Assembly: GCF_017641085.1 (NCBI RefSeq)
Contig: NZ_JAEPPI010000002.1
Span: forward strand, 62,001-126,000
Origin: Gracilimonas sp.
Lineage (GTDB): Bacteria > Bacteroidota > Rhodothermia > Balneolales > Balneolaceae
Direction: 5' to 3'
Length of the DNA stretch: 64,000 nucleotides
Translations under genes and position numbers: made by a program
The notes under the pieces: generated by a model
The model's input: only the letters and a program-made list of their open reading frames with translations
The model's database searches: none
What the model was told of the DNA's origin: nothing
Shown here: positions 33,851-42,619 of the stretch, in pieces
Numbering within the stretch: the stretch's first letter is position 1
Layout of the letters: each line of letters begins with the position of its first letter

Positions 33851-35826
33851 TGCTTAACTATTTCTACAAAGATTCTATTTCTGCATTTTTAAAAAAAGCT
33901 CCATCAACAATACTAGGAGAAATTGCCCATTCCGATAACTTTGATACGCGAAATACCCAAAGCAAAGCATGGGAAATCCAAATCTCAATACTTAAGGAAA
34001 CCCTTAAGGGCTTTGAAGGAGAATTATTTTTTGAATTTTCAATCCCAAGAATGGGGAGTCGAGTTGATGTCCTACTTATAATTCAGGATGTCATATTTGT
34101 GATTGAATTTAAAGTAGGTGAAAGTAAGTATTTAAGTTACGACATCGATCAAGCTTGGGATTATGCACTTGATTTGAAAAACTTTCATGAACCTAGTCAT
34201 CAAGCCGTACTAGTTCCAATATTAGTAGCCACTGAGGCTAAAAACTCTTTTCTCGATATAACTACCACTTCACACAACGATAATCTTATTAACCCCATAA
34301 AGGCCAATAAATCAGAGTTAAGAAAATCAATTGAACTTACACTCGACTTTTTAAGTGAAAATGAAGTTATAGATGGGGAAAAATATTCAGCAGGAAGATA
34401 TGCTCCAACACCAACAATTGTTGAGGCAGCTCTTTCATTATACAACACTCACTCTGTTGATGAAATCACGAGAAGTGATGCTAGCGCCAAAAACCTGTCA
34501 GAGACAACAGATGTAATCACAAAACTAATTGATGAAGCACGAAAACAAAGGAAAAAAAAGATCTGCTTTGTTACGGGAGTCCCAGGAGCAGGTAAAACAT
34601 TAGTTGGGCTGAATGTTGCAACTGAACACCTCGATCATAAAAATGGTGATGCAAGCGTGTATCTATCAGGAAATGGCCCCTTAGTAAATATTCTGCAAGA
34701 AGCTCTTGCCAGAGATCGGGTAAAAAGGGAGAGAGCAAAAGGAAACAAGCTGACTAAAAAGCGGGCAAGATCCAGTGTAAAAACATTCATTCAAAATATT
34801 CACCACTATAGAGATGAATACATCAGAGATCCTAAACCTCCTGTAGACCACGTGGCAATATTTGATGAAGCTCAGCGAGCGTGGACTAAGAAACAAACCG
34901 TAAGCTTTATGAAAAGAAGGAAAGGAATTGATGATTTTGATTCATCAGAACCTGAATTCTTGGTTTCATGTTTAGATCGGCATGATGATTGGGCCGTGAT
35001 TATTTGCTTGGTTGGTGGTGGACAAGAAATCAATACTGGTGAAGCAGGAATTTCAGAATGGTTGAGAGCTATTAAAAATCGTTTCACAGATTGGGAAGTT
35101 TATATATCACCCAATTTAACGGATTCAGAATATGATGCGGTAGAGTCTATTCAGCAGTTAAGTGAAATTACCAAAGTACATCTAAACAAAGACCTTCATT
35201 TATCTGTTTCATTACGTTCATATAGAGCAGAAAATCTTTCAGCTTTTATTAAACATCTTTTAGACCTAAATGTTGAAAAGGCTCAAAAAGCATTAGAAAG
35301 TATCCCAGTAGATTATCCAATTGTCTTAACTCGTGATTTAAAGGCTGCCAAAAAATGGTTGAAAGAAAAAGCCAGAGGAAGTGAAAGGTATGGGTTAATC
35401 GTATCATCACAGGCAGAAAGGTTGAAACCATATGCAGTTGATGTTAAATCTCCAATGAATCCAATTCACTGGTTTTTAAATGGTAAAGATGATGTGCGGT
35501 CTTCTTACTATTTGGAACAAGTTGCCACAGAATTTCATATTCAAGGACTTGAATTAGATTGGACTTGTCTGATTTGGGATGGGGATTTACGATACTCGAA
35601 AAATGGATGGGACTTTAACTCTTTCAGAGGCAGCAAATGGCAGAATATTCTTAAAAAGGAAAGGCAGGATTATTTAGTTAATGCCTATCGCGTTTTACTA
35701 ACAAGAGCAAGACAAGGAATGATTATTGTGGTGCCAGAGGGAGATTCAGAAGACCATACCAGAAAGTCTGATTTCTATGACCCAACATTTGAATATTTAA
35801 AAAGCTTGAACATCAAAACAATTTAG
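33850..35826 (+). CDS. DUF2075 (Schlafen-group-3-like) helicase with N-terminal PD-(D/E)XK nuclease motif
   Basis: 658 residues from the ATG at 33850, which overlaps the HNH stop (TGATG). N-terminal part: RVDVLLIIQDVIFVIEFKVG gives Asp73, Glu86 and Lys88, a PD-(D/E)XK pattern. Central P-loop: VTGVPGAGKTLVGL near 240; Walker B AIFDEAQRAW near 336; an SF1-like last motif YRVLLTRARQGMIIVVP near 612. This is the DUF2075 architecture, a probable DNA/RNA motor. AT-rich and unlike its chromosomal neighbours, suggesting transfer. The operon context argues for a nuclease-motor defence complex with the HNH protein. Confidence 0.82.
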   Translation: MLNYFYKDSISAFLKKAPSTILGEIAHSDNFDTRNTQSKAWEIQISILKETLKGFEGELFFEFSIPRMGSRVDVLLIIQDVIFVIEFKVGESKYLSYDIDQAWDYALDLKNFHEPSHQAVLVPILVATEAKNSFLDITTTSHNDNLINPIKANKSELRKSIELTLDFLSENEVIDGEKYSAGRYAPTPTIVEAALSLYNTHSVDEITRSDASAKNLSETTDVITKLIDEARKQRKKKICFVTGVPGAGKTLVGLNVATEHLDHKNGDASVYLSGNGPLVNILQEALARDRVKRERAKGNKLTKKRARSSVKTFIQNIHHYRDEYIRDPKPPVDHVAIFDEAQRAWTKKQTVSFMKRRKGIDDFDSSEPEFLVSCLDRHDDWAVIICLVGGGQEINTGEAGISEWLRAIKNRFTDWEVYISPNLTDSEYDAVESIQQLSEITKVHLNKDLHLSVSLRSYRAENLSAFIKHLLDLNVEKAQKALESIPVDYPIVLTRDLKAAKKWLKEKARGSERYGLIVSSQAERLKPYAVDVKSPMNPIHWFLNGKDDVRSSYYLEQVATEFHIQGLELDWTCLIWDGDLRYSKNGWDFNSFRGSKWQNILKKERQDYLVNAYRVLLTRARQGMIIVVPEGDSEDHTRKSDFYDPTFEYLKSLNIKTI

Positions 35827-36264
35827 GTTTTCAGCTTTTAAGCTCTGTTTTTTACAAACATCAAGAAATCCGCCCATCGGCGGATTACCAACCGACCAGT
35901 CATTCGGGCACGGTGGTTCAATGATGTGGGATCGATTAAAGTATTCATCATTCAAACAGCGAGTCTCATCTTTTACCCATTGATCTTGGTGTAACGACAA
36001 AACCGATCAACCTTAACCAATCCATCGTTACACACATGAGCTATACTAAGAACGGAACAGGAATTACTTTCCCAAACTACCTCACCGATTTATTTAAATC
36101 ATAAACTTATTTAGTATCAAAAGAACACCATTTGATTTGCGAATGATCGATAGAGCGATTAGTGATTCTATTAATCGATTAAACACCCCCCAGAAAGTTC
36201 GGCGTTCCTTGTTCAAAATTGGCTCATCGACATATTCCGGCAACGTGTCGAAATCATCGACATA
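35827..36264. other. Gene-free gap with decayed sequence and repeats
   Basis: I see no credible gene in these 440 bases. It includes the block TTTGCGAATGATCGATAGAG at 36137 and CGTTCCTTGTTCAAAATTGG near 36204 (repeat type D). The rest has no recognisable family and may be remnants of lost accessory genes. Confidence 0.5.
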
Positions 36265-36660
36265 TCAGGAGGAAAGCAGCTCGTAGAGGCGCGTATTCAG
36301 GTATAACATTTCACGTCCCACCTGTTTGCTCTTCAAAATTCCGGCCGACTCCAGTTCTTTTAAATAGTCGGCAGCGGTTTGCCGCTTGGCCGAGTTTCGG
36401 CCTACCAGGAATTTAACTTTGCAATAAGGCTGTTCAAAGAGCAACTCAATCAACTCCTTGGAATACACCCGGTCGGGCAGCTTGTGTTTGGCTTCTTCCA
36501 GGATTCCATCCAGCAGGATGCGTATGTCATCGATCCGCTTCATGGTTTTTTCGGCGGTTACTTCCACGGCCTTTAACATGAAAATGAGCCAGGATTCCCA
36601 ATCCTGTTGTTCGGTCACCCCCCGGAGGAGGAAGTAATATTCCGGCTTGTGGGAAATCAC
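36265..36660 (-). pseudogene. C-terminal fragment of a Fic family protein
   Basis: 131 residues corresponding to the end of Fic proteins: KPEYYFLLRGVTEQQDWESW then LIFMLKAVEVTAEKTM is the helical segment that follows the Fic core, and the last 70 residues (SAKRQTAADYLKELESAGIL) are the usual winged helix. The catalytic HPFxxGNGR loop and the whole Fic core are absent. The frame is open a little further upstream to about 36693 with possible Fic-like residues, then becomes random. It probably lost its N-terminal part; whether the fragment is still expressed from the GTG at 36660 is unknown. Confidence 0.75.
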
Positions 36661-36779
36661 ATTTTCTGCGTTATGGTAGAGTCTTAAAATAAAAATAGAA
36701 GCAAGGGAAGGGAAGCAGGAGCTTCCGGGATGGCGTTCCGAAGGTGGACCTTCGGAACGAGAACAACGAGAACATAGCG

Positions 36780-36990
36780 GTTAACGAAGAATCTCTTTGA
36801 TGTGCGAATGATCGATGGACCGATTTGCGATTTGCGAATGGGTTTAATGCAAAGGGACTGTAACGAACTTTGATCCTAATCAGGGAGATTGCTTCGTCGT
36901 TATACATCCCAAACCAATCATACCCAACCGCCTCCTCGCAATGACTGGTATTATAAAACCCATAAACCTCGATCCTGATCACTGATCATT
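36780..36990. repeat. Dispersed repeats next to the Fic fragment
   Basis: Contains GCGAATGATCGATGGACCG at 36803 and a half copy of the 51842-51990 element: GGAGATTGCTTCGTC at 36884-36898 and CTCCTCGCAATGAC at 36932-36945. No gene. Confidence 0.7.
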
Positions 36991-37014
36991 GGTCATTGGA
37001 ATTTGAACTTCAAC

Positions 37015-38313
37015 TCACTCCACCAAAATCCACTCTTCCTGAGGAGGAATCAAAAACTCAGCCCCGTCTTCCGTTATCACCGCCATTTCCTCTACCGATA
37101 TGGTTTTATAGGTGCTGTCGGTGAGCGGCCAGCTGTGGAAACCATCGAAGGCAAACACCATCCCCGGCTTAAGGAGCTTCTGGGCTGAGGGGCGCTGCCC
37201 CGGGATATGGGAACCGCCTAAATTCGGTCCGGTGTCGTGAGCTACATACCCCACCGGGTGACCGGTACTCCACATCACATATTCCGATCCGTTTTCTTCC
37301 ATCAGCTTTCGCTGGGCGGCATCCACGTCTTCGCCCCGCACGCCGGGTTTCATAGCGTTGAAAGCCGCACGGTTTCCGGCTTTGGCCGACTCCCAGTAAA
37401 ACTGAATGTCTTCCGGGGCTTCGGTTTCTCCTTCTTTTAATACATAAGCAAAACGCTGGATGTCACTCACCCACCGGTCATACAACTTAATGCCGAAATC
37501 AGTTTGGATTACATCTCCGGGCATAATCACTTTGTCGGTGGCGTGGGAATGTCCGCGGTCGGCTCCTGAGTTTACATTTGGATTCTGCGTAGGGTTCCAG
37601 GCTTCTCCCACTCCATACTCTTCCATTTTCGCATCCAGGAAGGCGGCTACCTCGGCATCGGTGGTTACCCCGGGCTCAATGATTTCATAAGCTTCCAGCT
37701 GCCATTGAGCCGTCAGCTCTGCAGCTTTGGTCATGATCTCTACCTCACGGGGCGTTTTCACCGACAGCCACTCATAAATCAGCTCTTCCGATGAAACCAG
37801 CCGGCCGGAAAGCTCAGCACCCAATGCTTTTTCCAGTGCCTGCCGCTGAGTGAAACTGAGTCCGTCGGCCTGGGCGTTGGAGGCAGATGAGTTTACCGCA
37901 ATGGTTTCGAAATCCTTCTGACGGATGAAATCTGCTGCCTGCTCCATAGCGGACCGGCCCCGCTCTACCGGAATTACCTCATCATGAATATCCAGTTCAT
38001 CCAGGGCGGTAGCTTCCCCAACGGGCGAATATACCCGCGAATGAAAACCGTCTTCATCCCGATAGAATAGAAAGGCCGCCGTACCTCCGGCATTCTCCCC
38101 GCCAATGTGATCGGCGATGGGGTCATTGTTATTCTCCCGGCAGATGACGATCCACGCATCTACTCCGGCTGCTTCCATGGCCTGCGGTAACAGGGTAGAA
38201 ATCCGCTCCTTCCGTATCTCGGGCCATGGCGACTCGCCCCACTCAATCGGCGGCTTGGTTTCAGAAGTACAGGCAGTTGCAATAATCAGAATAGCACAAA
38301 AATAGCGGAGCAT
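37015..38313 (-). CDS. M24 family metallopeptidase lipoprotein (Xaa-Pro aminopeptidase-like)
   Basis: 432 residues from the ATG at 38313 (MLRYFCAILIIATACTSE, lipoprotein signal). A longer reading starts inside repeat D and is rejected. The C-terminal pita-bread fold carries the metal ligands: VIQTDFGIKLYDRWVSDIQR (two aspartates), STGHPVGYVAHDTGPN (histidine) and TISVEEMAVITEDGAEF (glutamate). The other glutamate position, usually in an EPG-like motif, reads FAFDGFH, an aspartate. It probably cleaves N-terminal Xaa-Pro bonds outside the cytoplasm. Confidence 0.85.
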   Translation of the reverse strand: MLRYFCAILIIATACTSETKPPIEWGESPWPEIRKERISTLLPQAMEAAGVDAWIVICRENNNDPIADHIGGENAGGTAAFLFYRDEDGFHSRVYSPVGEATALDELDIHDEVIPVERGRSAMEQAADFIRQKDFETIAVNSSASNAQADGLSFTQRQALEKALGAELSGRLVSSEELIYEWLSVKTPREVEIMTKAAELTAQWQLEAYEIIEPGVTTDAEVAAFLDAKMEEYGVGEAWNPTQNPNVNSGADRGHSHATDKVIMPGDVIQTDFGIKLYDRWVSDIQRFAYVLKEGETEAPEDIQFYWESAKAGNRAAFNAMKPGVRGEDVDAAQRKLMEENGSEYVMWSTGHPVGYVAHDTGPNLGGSHIPGQRPSAQKLLKPGMVFAFDGFHSWPLTDSTYKTISVEEMAVITEDGAEFLIPPQEEWILVE

Positions 38314-38339
38314 GGCTTGTGTTATAGAGTTTGAGATTG

Positions 38340-38900
38340 TTGAAGAATGAGGGAATATGAACATCCAACAAGGAACATCCAACTTTAAAGGATGAATTGT
38401 CCGCAGGAAAATGACTGCCCGCAGGGCAGCTTAGAAAGCCCGAGTGTGCAATTGTCATCCTGAGCGTAGCGAAGGATCTGCCGGTGGAACACCGAACATC
38501 CAACATCCAACATTGAATGTTGAAGTTTTTGCAAAGGCACCCCCGGGATTCCGGGTTATGAGGGCAGGATGTATTCCTTTACACAAGCGAATGGGTTTCA
38601 ACCCTTCGCTGTGGTTAATCGTGATTATGGTCTTAGAATACAAATTCGCAAATCGGTTATTCGGTCTATCGATCATTCGCAAATCAGAAAATCGATCGCT
38701 GATGCTGTGTAGCGGAGACTTTAATTGACCAGTGTTGTCCTTAGCAGGCGGACCCCTTTCTGTCTTTCCCCTTTGGTTAAGGGGAAAGGACGCCTTGGTT
38801 AGTTGGTGGCTAAGAATAGGAGATTCCGAATCTGCGTTACACTTCACCTGCCTGCCGGCATAGGCAGGCCCGGGATGACGCAGGGGGCTAAATTAGACTT
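38340..38900. repeat. Mosaic repeats between M24 peptidase and serine hydrolase genes
   Basis: No gene in about 600 bases. Blocks: GAACATCCAACAAGGAACAT (type D) at 38355; GTCATCCTGAGCGTAGCGAA at 38453; type D again at 38487-38525; inverted copy of GAATGGGTTTCAACCCTTCG and CGATCATTCGC (38586-38690); inverted CCTTTGGTTAAGGGGAAAGG block (38768-38790); palindrome at 38847. Confidence 0.8.
38847..38868. repeat. 22-base nested palindrome, copy 4
   Basis: Core GCCTGCCGGCATAGGC. It separates TTACACTTCA from CCGGGATGACG, which are contiguous in related repeat copies (compare 28303-28340, opposite strand). Confidence 0.7.
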
Positions 38901-38914
38901 TTTAAGCCCGGGTT

Positions 38915-40375
38915 TTACTCCAGCTCTATTTTATCTGACATATAATTATCGTAGTACTTCATATGAATGACTTCACCTTTATCATTGCGGATGAAGCGCA
39001 TGCTTTCGCCATCTTCTCCGTTATCCCGGATACGTACAAAATGGTCTTTATCCACCCGGCGGTATTTGGAAAATTCACCCGGGTTATCGGCCGGAAGTCC
39101 CATCCTCACCAGTTTATCTCCCCAGGTGCCTACATAGCTGATGCCTCGACCAACCTGTCCCTCATAATAACCGGCATATGCTTTCAGCTCCATAGCCAGT
39201 TCTTCATCGGCCGCTTCTATACTCCCTGCTTTGGATAAAATAGCATGGATGCCCCGTGCGTATTTTCCGGGACTGGGATTATTGCTGTTAGTCATCACCG
39301 AGTAGGCTCTTTTTGATTCCGGATTCATCATCAGTGTGCTTCGGTAACCGGGGCAATACCCTCCATGGCCAACCCATTTCTTGTCGCCGGGACCTTTATA
39401 CACAGAAAACCCCAGTCCCCAGCTGGTTCCAAAATCGCTATCCATCCAGTGAATGTTGTGCATGTTTTTAATGGTGGAGGGATGCAGGATCTCCTCTTCT
39501 TCCGCATCATAAAGGCGAAACTGCCAGGCAGCAAAATCCGCCAGGTCTTCTACTGTAGAGCTGAATCCAGCTGCCGGGGTTACCCCGTTGGGGTCAAATA
39601 AATCCAGCTTATGCTGTTTGCCTTCCATAGTTTCAACGGTATATCCAACAGCAAGCTGACCTCCCCATAAATCTTCCGGCATATCGGGTCGGGTATCATC
39701 CAGCTCCAATGGTTCCAGGATGTGTTCTGTTACATATTCATCATAAGTCTGCCCGGATACTTCTTCCACAATATATCCCAGTAAAGTCTTTGCCAGGTTG
39801 CTATACTGAAAGTAAGTGGACGAGGGATATAGTGTCTCCTGTTCATTCAGCGATGAGAGTATTTCCTCTTTGCTCGGGAATTCAAGGCTGGGATCAGTCC
39901 AGTGCGAATAAGCATTTTCGCGTGGCAATCCCGAAGAGTGGGTGAGTAGATTACGAATGGTAATAGGGCCGCTGAGCTCGAATTGCTGTTCAAGGTCATA
40001 ACCGGGCATCACGTCTTCCAGCCGGTCATCCAGTCGCAGTTTTCCATCTTCATATAAATTCATAATTGCGATGGAAGTAAATAGCTTGGAAATAGAACAC
40101 ACGCTGCAAATGGTGTTGGTTTCCATTTTCACATCTTCATCCGGATTTGCTTCTCCGTAGGCCCCTTTCCAAATGACCTCCTGGTCTTCCAGCGCTATGG
40201 CACTGATGCCGGGTATTTCATCAAACTTCTGCATGGCGTCCATCCACACTTCCACCAAAACAATGGCCTCTGTGTAGTCTGTTTTGGACTCTTTTTCCCC
40301 GTTTTCTTTTTCCTGTGCATATAGTCCACTGCCCGCTGTTAGCAGACAAAGAAGCAGTATTGTTTTCTTTCCCAT
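38915..40375 (-). CDS. Serine hydrolase of the beta-lactamase (class C) family
   Basis: 486 residues with a signal peptide ending at GLYAQ. Catalytic motifs of the penicillin-binding/beta-lactamase fold are present: SISK in CSVCSISKLFTSIAIM near residue 95, YSN in YFQYSNLAKTLLGYIVEE near 190, and KWVGHGGYCPGYRST near 325, which replaces the KTG triad with an HGG type common to esterase-like members. A C-terminal lipocalin-like part (residues about 400-480) follows. More likely an esterase or D-aminopeptidase in the periplasm than an antibiotic-resistance enzyme. Confidence 0.85.
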   Translation of the reverse strand: MGKKTILLLCLLTAGSGLYAQEKENGEKESKTDYTEAIVLVEVWMDAMQKFDEIPGISAIALEDQEVIWKGAYGEANPDEDVKMETNTICSVCSISKLFTSIAIMNLYEDGKLRLDDRLEDVMPGYDLEQQFELSGPITIRNLLTHSSGLPRENAYSHWTDPSLEFPSKEEILSSLNEQETLYPSSTYFQYSNLAKTLLGYIVEEVSGQTYDEYVTEHILEPLELDDTRPDMPEDLWGGQLAVGYTVETMEGKQHKLDLFDPNGVTPAAGFSSTVEDLADFAAWQFRLYDAEEEEILHPSTIKNMHNIHWMDSDFGTSWGLGFSVYKGPGDKKWVGHGGYCPGYRSTLMMNPESKRAYSVMTNSNNPSPGKYARGIHAILSKAGSIEAADEELAMELKAYAGYYEGQVGRGISYVGTWGDKLVRMGLPADNPGEFSKYRRVDKDHFVRIRDNGEDGESMRFIRNDKGEVIHMKYYDNYMSDKIELE

Positions 40376-40450
40376 GATCCCCGGATTAGATTAGTGTTGA
40401 ATGCATGGAATTGAAGCAATTATAACCGTTTTTGCAAGAACTTCTCCTCC

Positions 40451-40491
40451 GGAACATTGAATAAGGAACATCCAACATTCAATGTTGAATT
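40451..40491. repeat. Repeat type D
   Basis: GGAACATTGAATAAGGAACA then TCCAACATTCAATGTTGAAT. Lies in the 180-base gap between the serine hydrolase and DUF1643 genes. Confidence 0.7.
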
Positions 40492-40557
40492 GAGGCAGAG
40501 TTGCTGAGATTTGGATATTGGGATTTGGTACTTGGAGCTTGGAATTTAGAATTTCCT

Positions 40558-41082
40558 CTAAATCACTTCTTCCACATATCGCTGCACATCAAATTCATCC
40601 ATGGGAGCCGTTTTCCTCAGGTACAACGGGTGGTGAGGATGCCCGGCTTTGGAGATGCGTCCGCGGGTAAAGAACCGGTTGCCGTTGCCTGAGATGGCGT
40701 CGTAAATATCCTGCAGGCAGCGCGACAGGTACGGTCGTTTTTCAATCAGCGTTCCCCAGGCACACCAGATGTCGGCGGACAGATCGTCAGTTAGTTCCGC
40801 AATCACTTCCACGTTTTTCTCGTGAATTTTCTTCTGGAAGTTTTTGTGCATTTTATCCGGATTGGTGGCCCGCTGCGGATAGAGGTTGAACATGAGCCAG
40901 CCGTCATAATCGTTTTCCATCGCAAATCGGGCTACAGATGCCACGGTGGGATCCAAATCTCCCGGCTTGGCCGTGGAGGGATTCACCCCAAAACAAATCA
41001 GCGGATTATCGCCTTCCTGTCCCAGCGAGTAACGGGTCAGTGGTTCATCGTGATGGTAAATCCAGGGGCGGTTGGGGTACAT
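40558..41082 (-). CDS. DUF1643 family protein
   Basis: 174 residues. The N-terminal RYSLGQEGDNPLICFGVNPS, followed by TAKPGDLDPTVASVARFA and GWLMFNLYPQRATNPDKM, is the signature of DUF1643, a small cytoplasmic family with scattered distribution, partly on mobile elements. Function is unknown. It stands alone between repeats. Confidence 0.88.
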   Translation of the reverse strand: MYPNRPWIYHHDEPLTRYSLGQEGDNPLICFGVNPSTAKPGDLDPTVASVARFAMENDYDGWLMFNLYPQRATNPDKMHKNFQKKIHEKNVEVIAELTDDLSADIWCAWGTLIEKRPYLSRCLQDIYDAISGNGNRFFTRGRISKAGHPHHPLYLRKTAPMDEFDVQRYVEEVI

Positions 41083-41156
41083 TGGTCGGGTTTGAATTTG
41101 ATTTTTGAAGATGGGAATATCGATGTTTTACATTCCAAGTTCCAAGCCTGTGCGAA

Positions 41157-41250
41157 ACACCCAACAAGGAACACCGAACGTTTAAAGAGAAGATAACTTC
41201 ATACAAGCCTTTGAACTTCTAAGTTGGATGTTCCTTGTTGGGTGTTCATC
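41157..41250. repeat. Inverted pair of type D repeats upstream of tilS
   Basis: ACACCCAACAAGGAACACC near 41157-41175 faces GGATGTTCCTTGTTGGGTGT at 41226-41245. The right arm directly precedes tilS and would code for a false N-terminal extension. Confidence 0.75.
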
Positions 41251-41277
41251 TTTCCTAATTTCTTCCTACTTTTTTCT

Positions 41278-42618
41278 ATGGCAAAATCTATTTCCAAAAA
41301 AATTCAGAAGCACCTTTCTCAGAGCCTCGCCGATTATTTTGAACCGGATACCTTTTTCATTCTGGGTGTAAGCGGCGGGCCCGATTCGATGGCTTTGCTC
41401 TATCTTTTTCATCTGCTGGAGCGGGAGGCGCTGGTGGTTCATGTCAATTATGGCAAGCGCGGGAAGCAGGCAGACAAAGATCAGGAACTGGTAGAGCAGC
41501 TGGCTTTTCAGTGGGGATTTGAGTGCTGTTCCATTCGGCTGAATCCAAAAGAGGCAGAAGGCGAGAACTTTCAGAACTGGGCGCGCACACAACGGTATCA
41601 GTTTTTTCGGGATTTGAAGGGCGACTTTAAAGCTGAAGCTATTGTTACGGCTCATCATCAGGATGATCAGGTGGAAACTATTTTACAGAAGCTGTTTCGG
41701 GGAAGCGGTCCGGCTGCCTGGCAGGGTATGAGAGAGTGGGATGGCAAGCTATTTCGCCCCCTGCTCAATTTTGATAAAAAAGATATTCTCGCTTTTTGCG
41801 AAGCAGAAGCTATTCCCTACCGCACCGATGAAAGCAATAAAAGTTCTGATTATGCGCGAAATTTTATCCGAAATGAATTCGCCCAACAAATGGACAACCT
41901 GCTCCCCGGCTGGAAGCAAAACATTCTGAACCTCCCGGAACAGGGCAAATTATTTGAAGCCAGTATCACGGAAATCACTGAGCAGGTGACGAACAACAAC
42001 AGCATCAACCTGAAGAAATACGCTCAGCTTCCGCAAATCCTGAAGCCGGCTGTGCTCAAAACACTGCTTGATCAGTTCGGGCTGGAGGGCGTCTATTCCA
42101 AAGGTCAGCTTGAAACATTAACGGAACTTGAATTTCTGCAACCCGGAAAAAGCATGAAAGTCGGAAACCTCGTTTTGACTCGCGAACGGAACGGGATTCA
42201 CCTTCAGAAAGATGAAAGCATTGACGACGTCTCCCAAAAAATCTCGAAAGAAAATGCACGAGAAGGCTATAGGCTGAATGGCGTCACCCTGAAAAAAACA
42301 AAGAAGCCGTCCGTCAAATCCGCGCTGAAGCTGGATGCCTCCAAACTTTCCTGGCCGTTGACGCTGAGAAGCTGGAGCGATGGCGATGCCTTACAGCCTT
42401 TGGGGATGGCCGGGCATCAGAAAGTATCCGACCATCTGACAAACCGGAAAATCCCCTCACATTTTAAAGAAAAAGCTTTGGTATTGTGCGGATCAGATAG
42501 TACTATTTATGCTATTCTATATCCTGTTCCCGCGACTAATAATGAGCAGGGAGCCATCTCTGAATTGGCTAAATGCGAATCCACATCAACTACTTTTTTG
42601 ACGATAAATTTCAGTTAG
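41278..42618 (+). CDS. tilS: tRNA(Ile)-lysidine synthetase TilS
   Basis: 446 residues from the ATG at 41278; the open frame extends further left only through repeat D. Converts the wobble cytidine of tRNA-Ile(CAU) to lysidine, an essential reaction. The PP-loop VSGGPDSMALLYLFHLL lies near residue 31, followed by VHVNYGKRGKQADKD, TAHHQDDQVETILQKLFRGS and RPLLNFDKKDIL, all diagnostic. The C-terminal TilS domain includes LRSWSDGDALQPLGMAGHQK. The gene runs into hpt with one base between stop and ATG, the usual tilS-hpt arrangement. Confidence 0.95.
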   Translation: MAKSISKKIQKHLSQSLADYFEPDTFFILGVSGGPDSMALLYLFHLLEREALVVHVNYGKRGKQADKDQELVEQLAFQWGFECCSIRLNPKEAEGENFQNWARTQRYQFFRDLKGDFKAEAIVTAHHQDDQVETILQKLFRGSGPAAWQGMREWDGKLFRPLLNFDKKDILAFCEAEAIPYRTDESNKSSDYARNFIRNEFAQQMDNLLPGWKQNILNLPEQGKLFEASITEITEQVTNNNSINLKKYAQLPQILKPAVLKTLLDQFGLEGVYSKGQLETLTELEFLQPGKSMKVGNLVLTRERNGIHLQKDESIDDVSQKISKENAREGYRLNGVTLKKTKKPSVKSALKLDASKLSWPLTLRSWSDGDALQPLGMAGHQKVSDHLTNRKIPSHFKEKALVLCGSDSTIYAILYPVPATNNEQGAISELAKCESTSTTFLTINFS

Positions 42619-42619
42619 T

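Noticed and set aside
32855..35826. Classical restriction-modification operon
   Set aside because: No methyltransferase or specificity gene is present; the pair fits a type IV-like or new defence system better.
35797..36000. 67-codon minus-strand open frame behind the DUF2075 gene
   Set aside because: It overlaps the end of the DUF2075 gene, and has no start signal or family resemblance.
38314..38382. Extension of the M24 peptidase start to 38382
   Set aside because: Encoded by repeat D; the lipoprotein signal begins at 38313.
41224..41277. Extension of TilS start to 41224
   Set aside because: Encoded by repeat D; family similarity begins at the ATG at 41278.
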